From Xestospongia muta (lineage: Eukaryota; Porifera; Demospongiae; Haplosclerida; Petrosiidae), in the NCBI GenBank assembly GCA_963693285.1, contig OY848918.1:19417484-19481483 (forward strand): a stretch of DNA of 64,000 nt, in the 5' to 3' direction. Made by a program: the position numbers and the translations under genes. This document shows, piece by piece, positions 22,415 to 34,400 of this stretch. Below the pieces are notes generated by a model. That model worked only from the letters and a program-made list of their open reading frames with translations, made no database searches and was not told the origin of the DNA. Numbering within the stretch: position 1 is the stretch's first letter; every line of letters starts with the position of its first letter.

Positions 22415-25400
22415 ATGTCTCAGGATAGTCTAGTAAGTCTATAATCTTTCTATTACTATGTCATTATCCCTATATATCACTGTGATACTAACTAAACTCA
22501 CATATCAGTGTTATTGTATAGACAGAATATCTTTCTAAAAGATGGTCTTTTAGTTATAAGGGCTGATCTGTATACTCACTATACTACACTACATGATACA
22601 TGTTGTCTTTATAATAGAATGATCAACTGTTCTGGGCAGCTTATAATGGAAACATTGAAAAAGTCAAATCTACTATTGAACAAGGTGCTGATGTAAACTA
22701 TCATAATCCAGACTGGGTAAGTTACTAGCTCTCAATATTTAAGTATATATCTCAACAGTAAAGCCTATTTTTCATATACAGTGTGTTTTTATAAATAAGT
22801 CTAAGATCCAATAATTATCATATCACTACACACTGTATCATCATTATAGTATGATGTTGGTTGAGCTATAATACATGAGATGGTCTAGTCTCGTCCCCAG
22901 ACCTACTCAAAAGCTAAAATAGGTCTGATCACACGAGTTGATTTTTGTGACACCTACTTTAGCTTGCGAGTAGGTCTGGGGATGAGACTAGGGATGGTCT
23001 AAATTTAATATCACAAATCCCTGTGTGATTTTAATCAATAATGTAAGAGTTTCTTTCACTTTCTGTGTCATCTCCTAATAATAAAAAGTGTTAATATTAC
23101 TGACATGATGTGTACATTTGTTGATCTAATAACAATGTTACTGAATTATTCTAACAGAGCCAGTCTATATCTATCATATAACACAAACTTATGAAGGACA
23201 ATATTCTTATGAATTTACTTTTAATATAGCATTTGCAAAATAGATTTTCTGGAATTATTACAAGATTTTATGCCATGCTCATATTTACTCACTCACTGTC
23301 CTCATAAGTTTACAATCTACCAGAATGCTAATAAAACATTGATAAGTATAGTTTTTTAAAGTATCAAACAGAAGCCTTGATTCTGATTGTATCAACAAGT
23401 TGTATACATACATACCTAACTATGGTCTATTTTTATAGAGAGTCCTTAGGTTTATTGTTTTCCAGCATTTAAATTTGAGAAACAATTAGTACACACAATT
23501 AATTATAACATTAGAGAGATTGTGGTAACATATAGGAAATGGTTAGTTTAGTAAAATGTTCTTCATTTGCCAAAATGTTTTCCTCCAGCATTTTAATTAA
23601 AGACATGACAATATAGGCAGAACAATTCATTGTTATTTAAATTTGCCTAAGTTTTTTTTATATCTATATGATCTCCTTCCACAATTACCTATTACAGGTG
23701 TTACATTTAGCTGTGTACTGCCACATAAATAAATCTATTTGCTGTTTCACACTTTATATAATAACAATATTCATAACCTACTATTAATTTGATTAAGAAT
23801 ATTATGACAATGAATAAGATTAAGTTTGTAATTTTAATAACAAGAGTGACCTTTTATATTCAGAGGTTAAACCAGTATGTTGTATATTTTATGATTACAA
23901 GCAAAACATACTGTATACCGGGATTTATTAGCGACGATAAAATTTGGCGGATTTGTAAAATTTTACAATTGGCGATATTAAATTTGACGAATTTAGCACA
24001 TGGTTTGTTACCACACCCACTTTAGCCATCCAGCTACAATGTTTCACGTGTAAAAAATAAAAATTGTGGATGTGTCAAGTACGCGAAAATTTTGACGGTT
24101 ATTTATTTGGCGATTTTTTTCAATTCGCCAATTCACCAAATTTTATCAGTCGCCAATAAATCCCAGTATAATCCTAACATATCTACAGGCTCCTAAACTA
24201 AATGTTGGTACAGTAAATAATGTTAGAAGTCTCTTAGCTAGAGAGATATTATAATTACTAAAAGACATTTTGGACTCTATTTTGTCTTGACAAGTAATAG
24301 GGAGACATGAGAACAGCTAAAATTTCATAAAGCATTAGACTAGTATGGTGAACTTGTCTCTTTGCTTAGAGAGTATGAGTCTGGAGACAAAACCATATAA
24401 GACTTGTATAGAAGGAATGTGTTTATGGATAGAGCATACTTAGAACTAAACATCTGTTAAGAGAGTTAAAAAATAAAAATGCTGTTGTGATATGCACTGA
24501 CATGTGATAATGATCTTTCAAATAGAAGCATAGATGACATTTCTGTGGTCTGCAACATTTTTGCAGACCACAATAGACTGTACGAGTCTAACATGTGCTA
24601 GTTCGCAGACCCTTTGTCTCTAAGTCTCTATCAGTAGACACAGCTTAGAGTCCTTAATATAATATGATAATAGTTTCATTCACTTTCAAATTTAGTGACA
24701 GAATCTGGAGCACAAATTCATTGGTATTTCACTCATCAGAATAAATTGCTATAAACATGTCACACCTATATATTAACTGAGAATTAACCAAAATCAGTTT
24801 ACTTTTGAATAATTTTGCAAACTTAGTTTTTTGAAATGGTTTTTTGTACATACTGCATTTTATTTTTAAGATATTTAGTTTGACCTTTCTTATACACAGA
24901 GTTTAAACCAGTATATTGTGTGTATTATGTTTACAAGCAAAACATATGTTATTAATATATCCACAGAGTAACTATATAATTGTAAATAATGTTTATAATA
25001 TGTTTTAATAAGTAATGTAGTGTTTATAAGGACTCAATAATTTGAAATAATTTCAAGTTATTAAAGTAGTCCAATAATGACCATTAACACTTTCGTAGTA
25101 TTATAATGTTAATTTAAGTTGTACTAATGTAATTATAGGTTTACTGACTTCTTTGTAATATCATCTATTAGAAATAACTAATATTTTATTAATAAACTAA
25201 TACTACTGTTACTATTGTGATATTGTATGTACTCTTTAAAATGTTGTATTGTTATTTAATAAATAATTAATAGGTAGATCTTGTAACTGTCATTTGTTAA
25301 TAACAAACATTATCATCTACTATTATATAGACATTTCAGAGACCACTGATTGCTGCATCTTTTGTTGGACATATTGATATTGTGTCTTTTCTTCTTAAAA

Positions 25401-28400
25401 AAAATGCAGACCCAAATTGCACTGATAATGTAAGTGTTCATACTGTTGTAATGTATATATGTATACATTATACATGTAGTATACACATGTGAGTTTATTT
25501 ATCTAATTGTAATGTTGTATTTTTTTTCGTTTTGTTAGCTATATTCTTAAAATTGTGAAAATTAAACCTCAATTTATTAGCATTTCAATGTTATAATATA
25601 GGAAATGTTAAAAACAGAGAATTTACTTCCCCCAGATAATTATGTATAAAGGTCATCTGGTTTCAGTAACGGATATAGATCCACATCAAGTACTGGGCTG
25701 ATCATTTCTTTATAGCTATTACACAGGGGTAGTTTTCCATCTTGCTACAATAGAATCGTTACAATAAGGGCTTTCCACTCACTGTAATTAACAGGCTTAA
25801 TTTTGACCAATGACAGCAACTTGTCTAGCTCAGCTTTAAGGATAGTTTAAGAGAGAAGACACAGGCTGAAGTGAAGTCTTCAAAAATTGGGTTAGGGATT
25901 TCTCTTCAAGTACAGTTTAGCAACGTTTTTGAGTCATTGTGCCCAACTTGTCTGTGAAGACGTCTTTATTTTTCTCTATTTATTGCCCAATCATTAAGTT
26001 GTCTGTCGATAGTAAGTCTACTGGTTGAGACATATTATTTTTGGACCATTTTGAAATCTTGCCTGACACCCCTTGTTATATTAAACCCTATTCTATTATG
26101 TTTCTCATGGATTTCCTCTCTCAGGTGTACATGAAGACCTAGTATCACTACATATGCTTGAAAAGATGGCTATGTGATAACGTGTATGCAACCATCTGTA
26201 CGCATGAATGGGTGTTGCACATTTCATCTAATTAACTTTCTTGGGTAAATATTTTGTGGTTTGTTTCTCAACCACGAAAACCATGATAAACTTGACTGAA
26301 TACCCATCAATATGACCTCATCAAGTGTTAGCTTTCTCAGTAGTCCTTAAAAGTTACAAACATTGCTGTAAATGGACACATATGTAATTAATATTGTCTT
26401 TATAACAGTAAATAGACTCATTACTTGCTGTGTTTGTCAGAGGTAAACATACAAAGATTAATTTCTATAAATCATATATGTCAATAGTATAAAGGATACA
26501 ATGTAGTCATAATTACATAGATACAAACTTTCAATGTAGTACAAATACAATATCACATAATCAGTAATTAGTGTGTATAACCATACTGTGATACAATTAA
26601 AAGTAGTAGTCAACAATGTGACATAGTGTACCAGTACAGTCTATGTACATGTATTTCTTTGTATTGTGTTATTAATGTTGTCTATATCTATAGGACAAGT
26701 GGACTCCTTTGCACTTTGCTGTAATGTATGGAAAGACTGAAGTTGCTACAGTTTTAATAAAAAGTGGAGCTAATCTTGATGCTGTTACTACGGTTAGTAT
26801 CAAATATTTACTATACTACATACTAGTGATGTGTCCATTACAGTCTCAATGTAATTAACTTCCATTATTACAATATTGGATCATTTCAACATTATCATTA
26901 CATTTACTTAACAAAAGTACAGTACCAATATATTTCTTTAGAAGGCTTAAGCTAACAATGAAATTGAAGTAAATATGCTCTTTCAATGTGTTAGTGAACT
27001 CTATCATTTTTATAGTTTTCACATACAATTTCTTGTAGGCTCAAGAATGCTCTTAGAATCTAGATACACCTCTTTGCAGTTAAAGTTTGAAATAACTAAT
27101 GTGATTTCGAAAGTTCAGCATGAACACAAAGCCTTGTACGATGCAAAATTGTTTACTTTGACAGAATGCTTTGTGTTACAAGCTTAAAGTATCTCTTATA
27201 ACTGTACCTATCATAGGTGAGATGTATCTTCAAGAATGTATCTCTCTTTCTAAAATTTGGTCACAAAGTGGATCTTAACATGTTCAACGAGGCTCTTCCA
27301 ATGGTCAGGTGTCACAACATCAAAACCTTCCCATGCCAGCTGCTCTACCTCATGGAGATTGAATGCATTGACCTCGATGTGACCTTTAACCTGTGCCCAT
27401 GACCACTAAATAGGATTGAGAGTGCAGTGACCAACAGGAAGTCGGACCACCTTGTGGCCTACATGATGTACAGATTAATTAATAAAATAGCATCTTGACT
27501 GAGTACTTACCAGCAGCAGTGGCCATGTCATCAACAACATAGCAAGGAGTAGGTTTCAATCTTTGTATGATGCTATGTAATTCAGCTTTCAAGGCATTTG
27601 TTGGGAATTCAATTCCCTTTGCCTGAAGCCAATCTTGAATTTTTTGCTTTGTCCAACTTTTGACTGGGACAGGGTCACTACGACGACTATGATATGAGGC
27701 ATTATCCATGACAATAAGACTGTTAAGTTGAACATTAGGGAGAAGTTTGGTAGCAAACTACTCCTCAAAATGATCATCAGTCATCTCATCATGGTAATCG
27801 CCAGTACTTTTTTTGGATCTGAATATAAGAGTGGTGTTGGGAATCCAACCAGTCTCACTACCAGCTCCAAGAATAATAAGTCGTGCATCCTTCCCTGGAG
27901 GCCCTCTTATAACGCCAAGAGTTTCACCAGTCACATCATCCCTCTCTACCCAGGCACAATCCTTACCATTGTGAGGATTGGCTCAGGTTTCATCAAGGTA
28001 AACAACTGGCCTATTCTCTTGATGGTTATTGATCATTCGACGAAGGTAAGCATGCCTCTGTTTCATAATATGAGGTTGTTTGTAGTAGTGGCATCTGTCA
28101 TCCACTTTCTTATGTCTATGAAGTACAATATTAATAGACATCATAAAAAAAGTTATGGTGATTCACTTGAAACTCATTTCCTTTAACAAAATTTGAAGGG
28201 TTGACCTCTGACCGCGAAAGAGGTTATCCTCTTATCTTCGTCTGATGGCTTCATGATCAAAATCATCAACTAGCAGGGGTCTGGAAAATCTATATCTCTT
28301 TGTTGGAGTAGAAAACACAGCTCCACCAGGGTCAGCTTTTTCTTTCCATAGTCTCTTGATGGAGGTACGTGAAACCCCAGTAGCATCACATGTTCTTTTG

Positions 28401-31400
28401 AGAGGCCCTTGAGTCCCCTGATGCCTACTGGCTTCCTCGAAATAGTCATAGACATTCGCAACAACCTCCTTTGTTTGTGATCTAAGTCTCTTGCCTCTTT
28501 GCATTTTTACAAGCACGAAAGACAACGTAGTCTGTTCGCATGACATTCACATGAACAAATAATGAATAACATTAAAATGTGCTTTAGTGCTAATTTCATT
28601 AATTAGGTGAGAAAATACCTCACCTTACATTCCATGCATGCAACACCTTTTTTAATGAAGGGTCCAACTCAACTCGGACAGAGTATAATCATTATGATAA
28701 CATATTAATAGCACTAACAACAAATGATACAGTACATCACTCACAAAATCATTAACTCACTATTACCACAACCAACTATTTAGTGTGTTTCTGTCATTTC
28801 TTACACCAAACTTCTTGTATACAATCAATAAACATTGCATTGTGTAATGTGACCATAAATATGATAATTGTACCTAATGTGTAAACAAGTGCTTGTATTG
28901 AAAGCATTGCTATGTGCCCATCTTGAACAAAAAGTCAGTGGAATTTAGTAATCATAAGGCTAATCATTGAGCTTCCGGTATACCAAATTCAGTGACTTAC
29001 TCTTCAAGGTGTCCACAAAGCAACTATTTATATGCAAGCATTCGCTCTAAATTCGTTTGTGTGTTACATACCATTCTTGTATTTTTGGTCACATATGGTC
29101 TTAATAGTTGTCAGTGTTATTACTTTAGACCCTCCATTTATGTAATAATTGAAAATGGATTTTAATTATGTATAAGAATGTTGTCATAGATATTATGACT
29201 TTTGTGTATATGTCATCACCCATTGTCATGTATTCATTTGAACACATTAAGTCATTGTAGTAATTTGTAAGTTGTGAAAATGAAGTTAGTTAAAGTAAAA
29301 ACATATGTTAAGTGGTGTTCTAAAATTGATGATAAGAAGTTTATCAGACAATAAATGCTCTAATTATGTTTATTTACTGTATATCATATATAATAATATC
29401 TTTGAGTTAATGATGCTAATGGCTTTAATGATGTACTTCTGTTTACATACCTTTTTTAACAAAAAGCCCCTCATTGTGTAGTTATGAGGTATAAATATGC
29501 AACATTAGTAAGCAACACATCATGTTGTAGGAGTTAACATAGTTAATATCAGTAATAATACTTAGTTATAATATACTTGATGTAATGAGTAGATACTTTG
29601 TGTACATAATATAATGATAATATGACTGGAAGGATATGTCCTATGTTTTCATATATGTGTATGATTATTATATAAATTAATAAATGAGTTTTTAGTAAAC
29701 ACTAACATTATTGTACAAAAAATTGCCCAGCAATTTCATATAAAAAAGAGTTTATTGAAAATATTTTGATATGGTATAGCGGGGGGGGGGGTTTGGGGGG
29801 GGAGAATTTTTATGGACGTCAACCTTATTTCTTAGTTTGTGGTAAAAATTTTGTGTCAAGCAATCTAGTCCAAACCACATCTCCTTACACATGAGGTGTA
29901 CAAATTGCGTGCTTCGAAATTCAAGCCATAATACGAGGCTACCACCACTACAAAGGGATCTGTGATGCTAAATTTGGGTAACAATTTGAGTGCCAAAGAG
30001 AGACGAGTCGGCAGCTGCAATCGAAGTTGATGATATAGATTGTACTAAAGGGCCGAAAGGATCAGTAGGTTGTTCTTTTCCCTCTTGAAGTATCGAAATA
30101 AGGCCATACTGAATCTAAGACTCGCTGATCAACAATGTGAGAACGTGCACGCAACCATGTGTATGCATGAATGGGTGTGGCAATTTCATTTAATTAACTC
30201 TCTTGGGTAAATATTTTGTGGTTTGTTTCTTAACCACAAAAACCATGATAATTTTCCTCCCCCCCTCCCCGAAAAAACCTCGCTATATGGTACAGCTTGT
30301 GTAGTTTTGTCAAATAACATAACAAATGTCTTGTTAAGTACATGTAAGTCTATCAGTATCAGTACAGTGGAATATTGTACTTCCTGAATAATGGAAACCT
30401 CATTTACAATGACAAATTGTGTGTTCGAATGAATTCCCATTTAATACACATTACTTGTTGACTCAGAAAATATGGAAACCTTTTGTATTATATAATAAAT
30501 GCTTTTTACGAGTGATTGTAGCAAAGAGTCATCACTTCTAATGTCCAGTTAATGAATACATTGATAATGGATTAGTGAAATGACAAATGTATAGCTTAAT
30601 AGAGCTTTGTAAACATCTAACGATAGCCCTCACATACAGGCTTAGAAAAATATATTGATATTATATTGTAAAAAATTATGTTAACAGCTTCTTGTCATGA
30701 TTCTAATACTATATATAAACAGAAGCTTAGAATGTTATATAACAGTTACTCTAATAACACAAACTATTTCTACAATTATACAAGGAAATAATATAACAAA
30801 GTTTTTATATGTTAAGTTATAGTTTCTAATACATGGCAGTGTTTTTACACTCAGTCTATAAGTATGATGTACCAGTGATTTGTAATGTACAAATACATAC
30901 TGTCAATAATAAATGAACATACTTAAAACTTATTGACAAGAAACTTTGCCAATAACAACCAACTGACAAAGTAGGGCATTATATAGAATGTGATCTCTAT
31001 TATAAGATATATACCTTATATTACATAACTATCATGAGTGTATCTCTTATTTGTTCATATTTTCTACACTTATCACATTAGTCCCAGCTTATATCCTGAT
31101 TACTTCAAGAATACATTTATGGCTTGTAGAGTACATCCTTTTGCTTGATAAGCACTATTTTACTGACATATAGTATGCACTTACATGATCTATTTTACAA
31201 TTACAATTACTACTACTTTTCTATAATTATAATTATCATTACTACTTGTAGAAATGTAAAAACCATTATTTAATTACATTCAATTTTAATTGACCATTGT
31301 CATAACCTCATTACAATTGTTTTTAGAATATTTTTTAACGTCTCTATACACATTAGTAATAACATAATGAATTATTTTACCTATCCTTTGTATTGTATCA

Positions 31401-34400
31401 TTAGATATAGTTTTATATTATAAAGTGAATTGATCATAAATACCAACATATCCTTTATGTAGTACAAGAGAACTCCTCTTCACATTGCTGCTTACAATGG
31501 CCAATCTGAGACAGCTCATATACTAACTAAAGCTGGTGCATCACTGGATCCCATTGACAATGTGAGTATTTCCATTAATTAAATATGTTGTCATTACTAA
31601 TTTACTATATATGACTGTATTTTTTATGTATGTTGCTATTAATACATGTAAATATGTAGATGTTTGTGGTTTAATAACAGCCAAGATTTTCTCATAGTCT
31701 ATCAGTACAGTCTATGTACATGTATTACTTTGTATTGTTGTCTATATCTTTTAGGATTTGAGAACTCCTTTGCATGATGCTACACATAATGGAAAGAGTG
31801 AAGTTGCTACACATTTGATTAACTGTGGAGCTAATCTAAATTCTATTGATAAAGTTAGTACTATATAAATTTATTTATAATTTTGTCATGTATACAAATT
31901 ATGATGTAGCACCTCCTCTTTACAAGATGTCATACTTGTACATATACATACTTACTTGTACTTTTTTACAAACTTGTAAAATCTAGGTTAGTAATAAATA
32001 GTCAAATATATGTAACTCAAGACTGTTTGCATATGAAGGACAATGCTCCCAAAAGTGTAAATCAAGAAAAGTTCAATTATAACTGAAGAAAATGTAATCA
32101 TCAGAAAATGCAAATTTCTTATCTTTATCTAGGATGGCAATACTCCATTGATGTTAGCATGTCTGGGAGGACACCAGTCAATAGCAATGACTCTATTAGA
32201 GAAAGGAGCTGATAGGCAATTAGCTAATAAAGTTAGTTAATGAACAAAATACTTTGGATCACAGTAACAGTGACATTCCAAATCAGAAAAAGAACAGTGC
32301 ATACACCTATTAATATTATAAAATAATTTAATCATAACAAACAACTTATCACGTGTGAACAGTGAAGTTATACAAGCTGGTATTTGTGGATGAAACTTAC
32401 AAAATATATTAACCACGTATGTTTTATTACTAGAATGGAAAGACAGCTTTGACAATAGCAAATAAAAAGGCTAAGGATGTTTATAAAAAGCTTGTTGATG
32501 AAATTGATCATAACAGTAAGTATAACAATCTTGAAAATGATAATTATTATGATTTCTTGTTGTTCCTTTAGACAAAGGCATTTTATTGCAAGCTCTTGAA
32601 GAAGGCTATGTCATCTTAAAAATTATAAAATTGTTATTAGCTGGTCCACCTGCTGTCGGTAAGACCTCTTTTAAACATCTACTCTTTAACTGGGAGCCAC
32701 CACGTCATCATCATAGTACAGCTATTGCTGATCGACCTATTAGAGCTGTTGAAAGAGTAGCTACTCTTGAGGGTGCAAATAGTTGGGAAATGATCACAAC
32801 AGAAGAGCTTATGCAAATGTTAGCTGAAGACATTCACATTCAAGCAAAAGGTTCAAGGCTTATGCTAGAAACCCAATCTTCAAGTACATTTAAAACAGCA
32901 CCTTTAAACATAAAGAGTTTGGAAATGGAAGATACACCACAACCTACCAACAACTCCATTGCCCGAGATTTGCCATCACTCTCTTTAGACACAAGTAATG
33001 AATATAATAACACAAATGTGTTATTTCATTCAGAAGCTAACCTAGAACAAAGTTCAAAGACAAATATAGAAATGTCCAGTGAAGACACACATCCTAAGAA
33101 ATTGGACCATTTAAAACAGAAAAGAAAAGGAATGCTGAAGGTTGAAAATCAGTCCAATCAACCATTACAAGATAGTCAACCTGTTGAAAGCGATGTTGAT
33201 GTTCCTAAGGTAGCTAAGAAGGAAAATATTCTACAACTCTCTAAAGATATTCTTACTGCAATGAGAAATACAGCATCTCGACAGCTGTCCAAATCTACCT
33301 GGATATATGTACTCGATAGTGGTGGGCAGCCACAATTTGCCGATGTATCTAGAGCATTTGTACGTGGCAATACAGTCATTGTGATTGTACACAAGTTGAC
33401 AGATCGACTGTCAAGTAAGCCAATCTTTCAGTATTCTATTGATGGTAAGCCATTAACCCAACCTAAACAGCTTAGGATGACCAATCTTCAGCTGATTACA
33501 ACATACGTGCGTTCTATCTCATCAGCTAAACTAGCAGCAGTTGATGGTGCAGACAGTGAGTCATTGCCTACATTCCTCATCATTGGTACCTATGAAGACA
33601 AAATGAGAGGTTTGGGAAAGCTGTTTCGTGAGTCATTAAAGAAAAAGAATGTACAACTTATAGCAGCCTTGCAACAATACAAAGATCAATTGATATTCTA
33701 TAATGAATCAGAGCAAGAGCTTATCTTCCCTGTTGATAATATGTGCCTAAAAAATTGTGAAGATCTCTCAACTCTTGTTAGAACTAATGTTATTGGCCAT
33801 GAGAAAGCAGTTATAAAGAAGGAAGTCCCTATACGTTGGTATGTTTTAGAGTCTAATATTAAAGAAGAAGGTGAGAAAAATGATCATGGTATTGTATCTC
33901 AAACTCAATGTCAAGACATTGGTCAGACACTAGAAATGACTAAGACTCAAATACAAGGAGCTATTGCATTTTTCAAATCTCTCTCCGTTTTTCTACACTT
34001 TAACACTTGCTCTCACCTCGTTTTTACAAATCCGCAATATTTCTTGGATGCACTTTCCAATATCATTCGTATATCATTCGTTGATTTCCCACAAAAACTA
34101 CTACAGAAGGGAAAGATTTTGCCACCAAATGCTCACCGCCGACTTCAACAAGAAGGCTTGTTTACAATTGATCTTCTAGATCTCGTATCTATTCAATTTG
34201 CACCAGGTCTTTTCGAAAAAGCTGACCTATTACACTTGTTGTGTGACCTCTGTATTGTAGCTGAAGTACATCGTGATGAGTCCATATATTACTTTATTCC
34301 AACTGCTTTATCTCCTAAACATCTAACCACTAATGAAAAGAAAAAATTTGCCCAAACATGTGATCCATTGGTGTTATCCTTTAAACATGGAGTTGTACCT

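Larger units (their letters stand above)
19399..24010 (+). repeat. Tandem segmental duplication, downstream block
   Basis: This is the partner of 12860-18430. It holds the first exons of the main gene (22367-22716), the MITE at 21832, the foldback at 22885 and the complete MITE at 23914. It carries insertions of its own, for example about 23355-23550 relative to the upstream block. Divergence between the blocks is visible but low, so the duplication is relatively recent. Confidence 0.85.

Noticed and set aside
18215..24025. Paired 68- and 78-codon ORFs at 18215 and 23789 as a duplicated gene
   Set aside because: They run into the MITE terminal repeat and their similarity is explained by the segmental duplication. 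There is no codon-like conservation.
24544..24572. Rho-independent terminator or riboswitch hairpin
   Set aside because: Eukaryotic intron, no T tract, and no conserved aptamer features.
27728..28186. Plus-strand 152-codon ORF
   Set aside because: It is the antisense shadow of the DDE transposase pseudogene. The minus strand carries the conserved DET, MDNASYH and KSWTKQKI blocks.
33176..34179. Small ORFs overlapping the Roc-COR exon on both strands
   Set aside because: The 610-codon plus-strand frame carries the P-loop, DSGGQ and COR motifs; the others are frame shadows.
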